Origin: Ixodes scapularis | Lineage: Eukaryota > Arthropoda > Arachnida > Ixodida > Ixodidae | Assembly: GCF_016920785.2 (NCBI RefSeq) | Contig: NW_024609927.1 | Span: 124,001-188,000, forward strand | Reading direction: 5' to 3' | Length of the DNA: 64,000 nt | Shown: piece by piece, positions 10,893 to 21,655 of the stretch | Position numbering within the stretch: position 1 is the stretch's first letter | Layout: each line of letters begins with the position of its first letter | Notes under the pieces: model-generated | What the model was told of the DNA's origin: nothing | Databases searched by the model: none | Seen by the model: only the letters and a program-made list of their open reading frames with translations | Position numbers and translations under genes: made by a program

Positions 10893-11333
10893 TTGTCGTC
10901 CCACATGTTTTTCACGACTCCTGGGCGCTTAGAAGGTTGCACATGCCTAAAGTATGACTTTTCGGTTCAAGATTCTTTTAAGACTACAGACAAATGTTTT
11001 GAATGTAATTTAATTTTATTTAGACTGGATACTTTATCTAAATCGAGCACTTTAAATGACGGGAGATCAATGCGGGATGTGAAGGTTTTGCGTGGGTTAG
11101 TTCATCAATCAATAAACAGTCCAGCTGTTCTCGCTTTTCTACACTTCCGTATTCCTTTTAGCACACGCTCTACAAATCGTACACTATTTGACGCAGATCT
11201 TCATTACAATTTGTCCCTGGTATCTCGAATCCCACATGTTTTAAACACGAAGTTTGGCAACCTTTCCTTTCTTTCTGTACAAATTGCCCTTTTCCAGCTT
11301 ATGTATAAATTTTCATTATGCGTACGATTTTAA
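10893..11333 (+). pseudogene. C-terminal remnant of a LINE ORF2 (jockey/CR1-like)
   Basis: A frame of 146 codons carries, around residues 45-125, a pattern typical of the end of jockey/CR1-type ORF2 proteins: RLDTLSKSS, then a short linker, LVHQSINSPAVLAFLHFRIP, then RSTNRTLF and a final hydrophobic stretch. In those families this tail follows the reverse transcriptase and reads '..I.SP.LL..I.FRVP....R....F'. No RT is visible upstream, so this is a 5'-truncated copy, the usual product of LINE insertion. A short TTGAATTGGATTGG tail lies near 11425-11445. I base the call on residue pattern only; another LINE clade is possible. Confidence 0.5.
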
Positions 11334-11339
11334 GCATGT

Positions 11340-12505
11340 ATACTTGTGGTAAATATGTACCTCATATTATGTGTTTCTCCGCGAAGACATTCGAGCTGTT
11401 GGTAAGCTCGTAAAAAGAAACATTAAATTGAATTGGATTGGACTGACAACTTATTTCGGCCCAAGAATCTCTTACTGAAAATGCATCGTCACGCTTGGCT
11501 GACAGAGCCAGTTGCTTTGAAAGGCTCAGCTTCCTGCTTGCCATGAAGGTGTTCTACGCGGCACATCACTGCATTAACGTGAACTACCCTGCCGAGGTGA
11601 TATAGACTTGAATTTCTTCAAAGATGAATATTGAAGGTGCCAATTAGTTGTGCGATATACCTGGTCTTTCGAAAACTTTTAAATTGCGTCTTATTAAAAA
11701 GCTTAGTCATAAAGTTTTTTTTTTTGGGGGCTACCATTAGAAAAGGCTTTTTGCAAGAAATGCTGCACTTGATGTGCCGTATATTATATCTTTGCAATGC
11801 TGTAAGGAGCTTAGCATACCCTGGAAAGGTGATGCAGCTTGATGGAATTAATGTTGGCAAAACCGATATGGTGTTTACTTAGCAGTTATTTTAGTATGGC
11901 CATCTATACTTTGTCTCGACTTTAGATGAGTTGTATTGGAAACGCGCGCCAATAAAGGGTCAATGACGTGGCACATGATCATATCTTTGATAAGGTTACA
12001 AATGCAGAGTATTCTTTGACAGCGCTTTAGATATAAAAAAATAATCGTTGTGAAATGTTAACTAAAGAGTATGGATTAATTGCTTGAAAAGTATTCACAG
12101 TTTGGGGTTAGATAACACTGAATTCATTTGTGCACAACTTCAGGCAGGTTTTTCTTTGGTAACGTTTATAGCGTATGATGCACTATTTCATAAATACACA
12201 ACAGTGAGTCATTTGAGGATGGGAAACTGGTCAGGTTATTGGTGAAAACTGATAGCGATTGGGCATAACTGACTTTTATGAAATCAAGACTTGTCTTGAT
12301 TCAGCTAGAAATAATAAAATATATCTGAGGCTCACCTTAATTTCTATGTATTAACACTAAGATCATTTCTAGGATACCCCTTAAATGTTCCCCCATTTCA
12401 GATCAAATTTTTAACGTGTATTTTTTCGTGTCTTTTTTCTGAAATTTGTATCATATGCTAGCTTTATTATGAACATTTTAATGTGTTGTATTTGTTAAAT
12501 CAAGC
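11340..12505. other. No recognisable gene
   Basis: AT-rich sequence with many short stops in all frames. No motif, tandem structure or inverted repeat stood out. Confidence 0.45.
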
Positions 12506-12510
12506 TTCTT

Positions 12511-13000
12511 AGAGGGGTCATAAAACGATATCGGGTTGGAAAGTTCATGACCTGGCAGAGGCGTACCGGTCCTAGTCTGGCCCAAGTATATTCGCAAACA
12601 CCGCCACTGATACAGAAGCTTCTTTGTCGCCTTGTAATTGCGAAGGCAATAGGGGACTAGTTCGTTCAGTCTTGCTTAGGAAAAGCCTCGTGACATATTT
12701 GTGGTATCGAGACCACCAACCTAACGACAGTTGAGCGCGCCCCATGTATTGGACACGAAAACCGAGTGAGCACTCGACTTTGACTTGTAACAATCAATGC
12801 CTCGGCGGACACTCGGGTAGTGAGTGGCTCGTGTTCAACCACTGCAGTGTCGAGAATAGCTGAACTCCAACAGTGCTTGGAGCTCAAAACGCGTGTTACA
12901 CTTGGCCAACAACAGGGCCTCGGAATTGATTAACGTTGGCGGCATAGGATAGGCACATAGCCACGTGGATCTGGCTCCGAGTTGATTGGACGAACCATGC
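12511..13000. repeat. Dispersed repeat C, copy 2
   Basis: The left edge AGAGGGGTCATAAAACGATAT matches the form of the 50774 edge (AAGGGGCTGTGCAACGATAT). The right part (TGGCCAACA, GGCGGCATAGGATAGGC, CTCCGAGTTGATTGG) matches 51130-51240 and 6960-7060. Confidence 0.5.
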
Positions 13001-14644
13001 TTATATTTTTCGAATATTTTGGCGACTGCCATTGCCCAGAAAGAAAAACTAAGGCAAGTTTATTTCGTTAAGCATAAAGTATGGAGGCCACGCGACTCAG
13101 TACTTGACGCTTCTTCATCATAGCAACCGTCATCTTCCTACTGGACTACCACCGCCGAGAGCCTGACGATGACCCCTCGTCTTCAATTTGAGTGAGGCCT
13201 GTCCTTGGACCCCCCTTTTCGGACTTTACGTTTCATTATATTTGTTCTCCCGTTTGTTGTTTGATTCTTTTACTGTATTATTATATGTTCTATTTAGAAA
13301 GCTAGTAATGTTGTAGCGCGGCGTCTGTTCGGTCTCACTAATTACTGTGTAGTGCTCCGTTGGAACATTGGCTTTTGTTGTTGTGAAATCATTGCTTATG
13401 TGACAATCCTCGATATTTCTTTCTCGTAAATATTGATACTTTTTGATCGAAACAATGTATGGCCGACTGAGCTCATTGCGTTTACCCCGACTTTGACCCA
13501 GTCGCCAACTTCACGGGCTAACTGGCCTTATAAAAAGAAAACTGTTGCTCACAATCCTTGTAGAGCAGTGTTGCGGAGTTGCCACTCGGGAGTTGGAATG
13601 ATTCCGGAATCATTCCACATTTTCGCGACCCCGGAATGGAATGGGAATGGAGTGGCGGCAACGTTCAGGGGAATGGAATGGGAATGGAATTAGATGCATT
13701 TTGCCCGGAATGGAATGGGAATGGAATGGGTCAGGTTCTTTATATTTCTTCTATTTCTTATTTTTTTTTTTTTTTTTTTTTACGTTCAGCTATACCTAGC
13801 CAGTCAGGGAGTCGGTTGTTCAGAAATCAAATGAGCGGGAAACTGCGAACCCGCGTAAGGCCCTACCAGACTTACACGACAAAAAATACAATACAAAAAA
13901 CAAGCATCAAAGCAAAGAACTGGGGGGGGGGGGGAAGGGGTGGGGGGTGGTGGCGGTGGTGTTTTTTACCAGTAACGCCAGTGACCAACACATACCCGAA
14001 TGCGTCTGCGCCTCTAATATAGCACGGCTCAAGGGTACGTCATCAGCCGACGTGAACGTGACCCGCTGCTCTGGTGATCCGATACCCAGGAAGGAGGCCA
14101 GACGTGGCCTCGCTGTGCGGACCAAGGCTTCGTACACCTGCGACTCGTCTCGAGAGCGCTGTTCCTCGGAGAGCTCGCATCTGTGCCGGCCATCTCAGGT
14201 CGCAATACACGAGGTTTTTGTTTGAATGATGCTAGGCGAAACTTGAAGACTGCCATTCATGCGTTGGACGCGAAGAGTCGGCAGGAAGGACCGTCACAAC
14301 AGGGATGCCACCGTATCGATTTTTCAACCGTAACAGAAGATAAGACATGTGCTTCAGAATGCTTCAGGTGGTCCACTTTTTCGAAAATTCCAAATGCAAC
14401 AGCCTGCATGGTCTTCAAAGAGGTCACCTACAACGAAAGTACGTATTGTCCTTTCATAAAGCAGCGTGGGTAAAGTTTCAGGTTCAAGGCAACACCTACA
14501 GATTCAAGAATACTAGTTCATCCCACCGTGACGTCATGTGATCAGTGCTGACAGGGGCGCCCTTATTGGACTGGGAAGTGGTGATGTTTTGCTGGAATTC
14601 ATTTAGAGGTCGAAGTCTTTTCGCATCACTGGTCAGTCAGACAG

Positions 14645-14838
14645 GATGTCAGGGAAAGGCCGCGATCAATCCTTCATGGAACATTTTTTAAACCTATTGA
14701 GGACTTTTCGTCCGGAACCACTACCTTCCAGGCAAAGTGCCAAGCCTGCGGGAAAGTAATTTCGGAACAAAAAAAAAAGAAGAAAACTTCCACTTGAAAC
14801 TTAAAGCCTCATCTCAGTTGGCGTCTTAAAAAATTTGG
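14645..14838 (+). pseudogene. BED zinc-finger remnant of a hAT transposase
   Basis: Three frames together give the start of a hAT transposase. It begins MSGKGRDQSFMEHF at 14645. After a shift it reads TTTFQAKCQACGKVIS (the CxxC pair of a BED finger). After a run of A's and another shift it reads ENFHLKLKASSQLAS (the region of the BED histidines). BED fingers bind the transposon ends. Two frameshifts, one in the A-run at about 14768-14778, and the absence of the catalytic domain mean that it is dead. Its location inside an element with hAT ends supports the identification. Confidence 0.6.
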
Positions 14839-15076
14839 AAAATGTATTGCATTATCAGTATTTATATATCTACTCCCCCCCCTAAAATGTATTCTTGTAG
14901 TTGAATTTCCAAAGATTTTTTGCCTATTTTTAAAATGTATTTCCGATACGTATCGCGATACATTTTTACAGATATATTTGAGACTTGAGTATCAGTATTT
15001 TAGCGACTATTTTCATCTATCCCAGTATTTATATTTCCAAATACATTTTTTTTAAATATTTCTGCCCAAACCTGCA
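14830..15076. mobile_element. Nested MITE with hAT-type 'CAGG(T)TTGGGCAG' end
   Basis: Read on the minus strand from about 15076, the sequence starts GCAGGTTTGGGCAGAAATAT and continues into AAATGTATTTGG and AAATACTGGG phrases, with GTATC-rich internal sequence. Elements beginning CAGGGTTGGGCA and rich in AAATACA/GTATC are a common hAT MITE type. The other end is not clear. Confidence 0.45.
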
Positions 15077-15494
15077 ACGTAGCGCAGCTGTCAAGTGACA
15101 CTTTTAACGTTTAGGAATTAGAGGAATCGAATGGAACGATTCAGCCATTCCAGGAGTTGGAATGGGCCCAGTGTCCCCATTCCGAGGAGTTGAAAGGAAT
15201 GGAATTATTGAAAACTCTAATTCCCCGGAATGGAATTGGAATGGAATGGGGGTGCCCATTCCGTAACACTGTTGGAGAGGGCCGGTGGACAAACCGTAAA
15301 GGGAGAAACAGCGGCTCTGACTTCTAGAGAAGCTGACTGTGACAATGTTTTAATCTTTCAAGTGCGTGCAGCGAACTGTTTAAAGATCGAGGAAGGTGGG
15401 CATCGATCGCCGGCAAACCTCCTATTTGCGACTCGCTAAAGTTCCTGGGCCATATCAGGTACGAGACCGCTCGGGCGGAGCGTACCTCAAAATG

Positions 15495-16060
15495 CAAGTG
15501 GCAGTCATTTTTAATGTGGAATGGTTTAGTGCTTCTGACGCAGTTTTGCTGGAGGCTGCCATCTTTTTGAATCTATTTTTTATTATTTCATGCCTACATT
15601 CGAAAGCCACTAGCATTAATTTTTAACATCCAGTTAGTTTCTCTGTTTTTGCTCCAATTGTGCTGGTGGAGGCCATGTTTTAAATCATTTAATCATTATG
15701 TCATGCCTACCCCACAACGTCAGTGGCAGTCTCTGGCAGTCACTTTTAACCTGCAATGTTTTGCCGTGTTAGTGAGCCGGTTGTGCTGGCTGCCATTTTA
15801 AAGTTATTTATTAAATATCATGCCTTCCTGAGAAAACCCGTGGCAACCTCTTTTAATATGCAATCTTTTCCTGGGGTTGAGGGTCAGTCTTCCTGTCGAT
15901 TGTCTGTAAATCATTTAAATAATTTATTCATTACGTGATGCCTACCTTTGAAAGCCAGCGGCGGTCACTCTTATAATGCAATGTTGTCCTGGGTTTCTGG
16001 GCTAGTTCTGCTGGTGGATTAATTTGTTTTTAAATATCATTGTTAATACATGTCTCTATA
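15495..16060. repeat. Five diverged tandem units of about 110 bp
   Basis: Each unit runs roughly GTGGCAGTCATTTTTAATGT...TGCTGGTGGCTGCCATTTT...TTATTTCATGCCTAC...GAAAGCCA. Starts are near 15498, 15606, 15722, 15838 and 15958. A possible AATAAA polyadenylation signal lies further on at about 16346, but there is no coding frame. Confidence 0.75.
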
Positions 16061-16485
16061 ACACCTCCACCTAAACTTGTTAAGTGACTTGCATCTTTTT
16101 TTAAAACTACACCCTGTGCTGTTCTTGTCCTCATGCACTTCTTTTACTTGGTACCTAAAAGCTTTTGTTTTATCTATACTTGCCCAGTTTTTTTATCACG
16201 CTCTTAAGCCGCTTACAGTGTTTCGAGAACTCCCATCACAGGCAACACTATGTTGAATTTCATGGGATATTTATTATTAATATTCTATGCATGCAATGTA
16301 ATAGTTATTGTTCTGCAAATATTTCACTGTTAGCGACCCTGTGAAATAAAGACATGGAGCTTTCAGGTCTATATGAACTAACCGATTTAATGGTTACCGA
16401 ATCCTCCAACATCTGCTGAACATACACCACCCACTGTTCACAGGCTCCTTCCTGAGTGCCTTTTGGTGACGTCCGAAAGAAAAAA
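16061..16485. other. No recognisable gene
   Basis: AT-rich. Contains GTGAAATAAAGACATGG at about 16339, which could serve as a polyadenylation signal, with no upstream coding region that I can identify. Confidence 0.35.
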
Positions 16486-16489
16486 AAGG

Positions 16490-16785
16490 TAACTTCCTAG
16501 GTAAAATATCTAATGCCTATCAGAAATCAATGTGTCCAATAAACGCATATTATCAAATAAGATCACATGAAAGCGTACAAGACCATTATAGAAACATATG
16601 AGGTCAATATAAGATTCTATTAGAAGTTATAAGAAACTTTTATCAGTTTCTTATAACTTCTTGTAAATCGTACATTGATCTATGCTCTTATAAGGTTATT
16701 TTAACCTCTTATATGTTCTTATTTGATCATATACGTTTATTGAACAAAAACTTCTTATATATTTAAGATTTTCCCTAGGGTTTCG
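16490..16785. mobile_element. Foldback MITE, about 140-bp arms
   Basis: The left arm (16490-16648) and right arm (about 16655-16785) are inverted copies. The central part is a perfect inner hairpin (GAAGTTATAAGAAAC and its complement). The outer ends carry CCTAGG. It is AT-rich and has no coding potential. Confidence 0.7.
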
Positions 16786-18345
16786 GTGAGTTCTCGTGAA
16801 TCTTGGCAAATTCGGTGACTTCTGGTAAATTCCAGCGACTTCCGGTAAATTTCGATTTACTGTCAATAAAAAAGAGTTCCATAATCCAGTAAAATCGATC
16901 TGTTACTGGAAATAATTTTCCGATATAAGATTTTCTTCAATATGATGTGCTTTACTAATTATACCTTTTGTTTTATAAAAGCTCGCAATTAATGTGTTGA
17001 CGTTTTCTTTAAGAGTGCATCTAGTCGTCTTCATGGAGGTTAGCGAATGCTTCAATCGAGGCGTGGTTTTAAATCTCACTCAAGTAGATCTCATCTGCCT
17101 AGAGTTCAAAGGTTTTCCAACTGATCAATTGAGGTCACGTGATTTGTGGGCCGTGTTAGCAAAACAAGCTGCAAGGAGAAGGGATAAACGTCTATCGTCC
17201 GTAAGCGTCTCTAATTTTGGCATAGCCTCTTCGCCAGTTATCCTCCTCTTCACGCGCCATCTTAAGTAGGCGCGTGAAGAGGATTACGCATGGGAATATT
17301 CTCCATTCGTATGCGTAATTAGGCATGCGAATACAAAACAGATTTGCGCGGCAGGTGTACGCCATCAAGATGCAAACACTCTCCATGGTTTGTGTTACGT
17401 TCCTTCTCTTTGCCCCTCTCCCTCTCTCTCTCCCACTCTCTCTGTCTTTCTAAAACCTAGGCTTTCTATTTAGACACTATTACCCTGCAGGGCCAATCAC
17501 ATGGCTAGTCAACACCGAGAGATCGAACAGATCAAACGCTGGACACGGGTAGGTTCTCAAATGCCTAGGTAACCAGAAACTAGACCGAGTAAATTTTGGA
17601 ATACGGCCGGAGGCATAAGAGTCAAGTACAAAGGGGCTTCCGACGACCTCTGATTTCACCGCTCGAAATTCTCGAACTGAAAGCGGAATTCCCGTTGTCA
17701 CGAACGAAAACAAGCGCCATACAAGTTACAAAACAGGTCGAAGCCATCGCCAAATCCACCCCGTTGCTCTCAAGCCACTCAGAAGAACCGCCTTCACTCC
17801 ACCCTGTCAACCCTCTCAGCAATTCCCTTTGCAGACGGCGGTCATTTCACGAATGCCAAGTACCTCGTTCCTGCGGAGGGGGATTGAGCAGGCGATGCCA
17901 CATGAGTGGGCTGTTCAAGCGTCACGGAAGCTGGCGTGCTTCTCGTGCGCGAGATTGAAGCACGCGTCAAACCCACGTATTCCGTCTTCTGACCTTAGGG
18001 GATTCGAGTAGGCATACATAGAACCGTGAAATCGCAGAAAGAGTGCGCAGCCGGGTCGCCTGTGAAAACCATCTGAGTACGCGTGCCTATAAAGTTCTTG
18101 CGGGGCTAAGATTTTTGCTTATGTCTCTCAAACCAGTGTGCTTATTATGGCGTGTATAAACGTTCAAGCGCGACGCAGTTCCTATTGTCGGCATTAGGCG
18201 CAAGCAAACAATAATATAGTTAATTTTTTTTTTTTAACCATGGTTTGTTTTTTGAGAAATAAATACACGCGTGTGCCAGGCCAAGATTCCCGTGATCAAT
18301 TTTAAAAGGTGTTCACGCAAAGAGCGCGATCTATGCTTTATTTCA
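16786..18345. other. Unassigned; short hairpin at 17247
   Basis: No gene is recognised. A perfect 14-bp-arm hairpin (CCTCTTCACGCGCC / GGCGCGTGAAGAGG) with about a 10-nt loop lies near 17247-17284, possibly a small palindromic insertion. A plus-strand frame at 17596-17958 lacks any family signature. Confidence 0.4.
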
Positions 18346-18346
18346 C

Positions 18347-18553
18347 CTTAAGTCCAGAGGCAGTTGTCGCTAGTAACTAATGGTACCAATTAAGCAGCAT
18401 CAAAAGCGCGTCAGTGGGTCCTTTCTGTTTATGATTGGTTCAGCGAGGATGGAACACGTACCGAAACATGACAGACATCATGATGGCGCGCATCCGACGA
18501 TCTCTCATTGGTCCCATCAGCTCGTAACGTCGGCTGCGTCTGGGCCTAAAAGG
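18347..18553. mobile_element. MITE family M1, copy 2
   Basis: The same inverted ends as at 7668-7877: CCTTAAGTCCAGAGGC on the left and, reverse complemented, CCTTTTAGGCCCAGACGCAG on the right. GACGTTACGAGCTGATGGGAC continues the right arm. Confidence 0.7.
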
Positions 18554-18584
18554 ACACTAACACATCCTCAAAATAAACTTTCTT

Positions 18585-19555
18585 ATTTTTGCCAGGCGAT
18601 TTACTATGGTGTCAGAAGACGATCAATATTTTGCTACAGCGTCCTGTATATATTTTTTTTAATAAAGGTAAAAAAACGCAGCTGCTCGAAACTAAAACCG
18701 AAGCATGAGCACGGAGATAATTTAATGGCCATCACATGTGGGCGGGGAATTTGCGAAAAATATAGAGGAGGAGAGAGGTGTCGGAAGTCACGTGGCTAGA
18801 CCCGACCGCTTTTTTGTTCCCCTTGGTTTCTACGGTTGTGCGAAGAAGACGAAAAACGCTCACGTCGCACAAAACACGCAAATGCGAAACACTTCGTACC
18901 TGACGTTTGCGCGGTTTTCACTGTCTTGCCAATTCGCGTTCGTAAGACAAGTGATGTCTTAAACCAGGTGGAGGGACGACGACTCGGCGACGTCTTCCTG
19001 CGAATCAGCTTGGTGGTCGGGCGTGTCGTATATAAGAAATCCTAATTGCTTTAACTGGTGAAATATTTATCTTTTTAAGCTAGACAGACGACGAAAAACA
19101 GTTCTGGAGTAGAAGTCCCACGCCCGTCGTTTGCCGCCATCGTTTACTCCGCTTCGTCCAGGATTACAACCAGCTACTCCCGCGATACGACGCCATGTTG
19201 AGAACTGGACAGTACATGTACTCTGTGCAACTTCTTTTTTTAAAATTAATGTATTTGCAGCTTTTTCGAAGCCACAAAAAATTAGTTTAATATTTTTTAT
19301 ATATTTAATAATGTGTGTGTGCCTTCGATGACCCACGACTTTGATTCTATTTTTGGGCGTGTGTCTGAACGGCACATGACGACGGAGAAGAGTGTGGGCG
19401 TAACTCGAACCGGCCAGTCCTCGACCGGCAGTTTTTCGGAGGGGAAAAAAATGGATTTTAATCCACAGTTATGTTTTGGGCAGCTGCGCTTTCATACGCC
19501 ATGTACACAAAAAAACTCTATAGACCATAAATACCCTGCCAGTGTTAGTTTAACC
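18585..19555 (+). repeat. Dispersed repeat B, copy 1
   Basis: Ordered similarity to 42835-44458. Examples are GGCGATTTACTATGGTG / GGCGGTTTAATATGGTG, CAGCTGCTCGAAACTAAAACC / CAACTGCTCGAAACCGAAACC, and GCGATACGACGCCATGTTGAGAA in both. CTCGAACCGGCCAGT followed by CATGTACA also occurs in both. Copy 2 has about 0.8 kb of extra sequence including a THAP remnant, which is absent here. It may be a transposon-derived gene fragment. Confidence 0.7.
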
Positions 19556-19579
19556 TGAAACGAAGAATAGTTTAAATAT

Positions 19580-20357
19580 AGGGTGTCTGAAATGCCGAGT
19601 AAAGAACTATAATTGGCCGTAAAAATCAGTGCTTGCACGTAGAAATCTAAACTTTTGGTCAAGGGTGTACTCCGTGAAATTACAAGGTGTGGCCCCCTTT
19701 CTGCAAGAAAGAGGGCCAGAAAACTTGCCAGCGTCAACGGCGTACGGCAACGCAGACGACTGAGTTTAGTGGCGGGACGTGTTTGGCCCACGTATTTTAA
19801 ATGGCGCTACCTCCTTCCCAGTATAAAGAGGCTTTAGTTCAAGCTTGCTTTAAAAAAAAAAAAAAATATCGCGAATGCCCGCGACGACCGTGTTCTATTA
19901 AAATAAGTATAATCCTTTTTCAAATGTACCTTTGGTTTACAAATAAATACAGACAATGTCAGCAAAACGTGAAGAAAGAAATATTTAAAAAAAAAAACGC
20001 GGTGGCATAATCACGGCGCTTTTGCTGACGACGGATTTCATCTGCGTGTCGTCTGCATTTTTTCGCTGGTCGGCTAAACCTTCGACTGCGACGCTGCTCC
20101 TGACACCACCTCTCCATGCATGCGCCCAACGCGCCCCGCCACTCGACTCGCTCGTCTGCGTCGCCGTCCGCCGTTGACCCTGGCAAGTTTTTTGGCCCTG
20201 TTTTTTTTTTTTACAGAAAGGGAGCCACGCCTTGTAATTTTACGATATACAACCCACCTTGGAAGTACAGATTTGACGAAATATTTAGGTTGTTACGTTC
20301 AGGCGACGATTTTTGGGGCCCACTATAGATCGAGCCTGGGAATTTTAGTCACCTTAT
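19580..20357. mobile_element. Long-TIR element (about 200-bp arms)
   Basis: 19580-19780 is repeated inverted at about 20140-20357. Shared phrases include GTCGTCTGCGT, CCGTTGACSCTGGCAAGTTT, and GCAGAAAGGGRGCCAC followed by CTTGTAATTT. The central 360 bp contain a poly(A) run. Ends read AGGGTGTCTGAAAT and AAGGTGACTAAAAT. There is no coding potential. Confidence 0.7.
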
Positions 20358-21370
20358 GAAATGAGTAAAATAAACTCTGCACATGCACTATATTTAAATT
20401 TTTTTTCTTCGTCCAGAGTCCTGCGTTTTCAAGCTTTGGCTTTTTCACAAACCTACGTAAGTGTAAAACGCGTTTCTTTTTCGGTTTTTACATTTCGATG
20501 TTAGTTTTTGATTTGTTGATACAGATATTGCCAGCTCGTCGCGTGCTTTTGTATATTCAACAGAAATAGGAAGTTTCTGTTGACGGACGCCAAAAGAAGG
20601 AAAAGACGATGTCTCGTTCAGAACGACACAGGCTTTTTGTCTATTATGGGGGGGGGGGGGGGGGGGGGGGGACATACAGCGGAGTTCCGAATCTGAGTGA
20701 AGCCTTTAAAGTGAATGCATAAATCAACTTGGTGACGTATCGCGCTCCGATCTACCACCGAGGTGCCTTAAGGTTTTGGGAGCATCTTTCATTATTTCAA
20801 AGGACGACCTGACACGTCAAAGTCATGTATATTTTTTTATTATCTGAAACGATTAAAAACCATTGCCTAGACATTACCTTCAAAATCAAAACTTGGGAAT
20901 TCAGTATTTGTGAAGTAAAAAAAAAAAAAAAAAACAATTTTCAAATGCCGAATTTGGAGTTCCCGCGCGATCGCTGCCCTGAGAATCCACTTCCTTTCAA
21001 ATCCAATAGATTATAAATAAAGTTGTGTCCTCCTCCTCCTCACGCCTCCGGTCCGAACGTTGCCGCCGCAACCCGCAGCGAGGAGGTGAGGAGCGGGAAA
21101 GAAGGGCGCCGGGCGTACCGCGAAAAAACGGTTTCCTCCGTGCTTGCCATGCCGCCTGACGCACGACTCGTCGCTTCTGCGTGAAAGGCTGCCCCGGCGG
21201 AATCACAACCAAAACTACGATACACAGACACCACACAGACACCGAACTCAGTTGCTTTGATCGTTCGACGATTTCGCTTTCGGAGTCAGAGAGGTCGTCG
21301 GGCACCTAAAAAGGACCACTTCGTCTGATTCCCCGACTTATCGATCAGCCATGTTTTCCGAAGGAGGATA
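20358..21370. other. Unassigned; 24-nt poly(G) tract and GC-rich segment
   Basis: 20648-20671 is an uninterrupted poly(G). A poly(A) run lies at about 20917-20934. The segment 21030-21305 is GC-rich and shares GCGAGGAGGTGARRAGCGGGA with 21821-21845, suggesting a dispersed repeat. No gene is identified. Confidence 0.4.
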
Positions 21371-21399
21371 AACATCCAGGAGGCGACATCGCAACCAAG

Positions 21400-21655
21400 T
21401 TAAAATTCCCATTCGATTCCAACTGGAATTTCCCATTGGTACGAGTTAGGTTTTCGAACAACCAATTGGTCACCGTCAATGGGAGCCAAAGGGAATTAAT
21501 TAACGACATACATTTGGAACCCATTCAGTTTCTAACTGGAAAAATTATTCCAATTGGTGAGACCCATCGGCCAGTGTGCTTCCAATTGGAACCCACTAAA
21601 ACCAATTGGTTCCAATTAAAATGAGTTGGAATTTCATTTTTGATCCAATGGAAAT
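21400..21655. repeat. CCAATTGG-rich repeat
   Basis: Many copies of the palindrome CCAATTGG and of TGGAATTT/TTCCAATT phrases in about 250 bp, with imperfectly inverted ends. The structure is like a short palindromic minisatellite or MITE. Confidence 0.5.

Larger units (their letters stand above)
13558..15279. mobile_element. Non-autonomous hAT transposon with 8-bp target duplication
   Basis: Element bounds are 13566-15271 (1706 bp). The left terminus is CAGTGTTGCGGAGTTG and the right, reverse complemented, is CAGTGTTACGGAATGGGC. 'CAGTG' ends are typical of hAT elements. The flanking 8-mers are TTGTAGAG (13558-13565) and TTGGAGAG (15272-15279), a 7/8 match and the length hAT transposases generate. 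Both subterminal regions are packed with GGAATGGAAT units. Inside are a poly(T) run, a G-rich tract (13922-13950), a BED-finger remnant (14645-14838) and a nested hAT-like MITE end (15060-15075). No DDE catalytic domain is visible. Confidence 0.85.

Noticed and set aside
13610..13735. Centromere-type (GGAAT)n satellite
   Set aside because: The GGAATGGAAT units are short, irregular and lie within the hAT subterminal region, repeated at the other end of the same element.
13947..14473. Coding exons inside the hAT element upstream of the BED finger
   Set aside because: Open frames on both strands with no family signature. Only the BED fragment is convincing.
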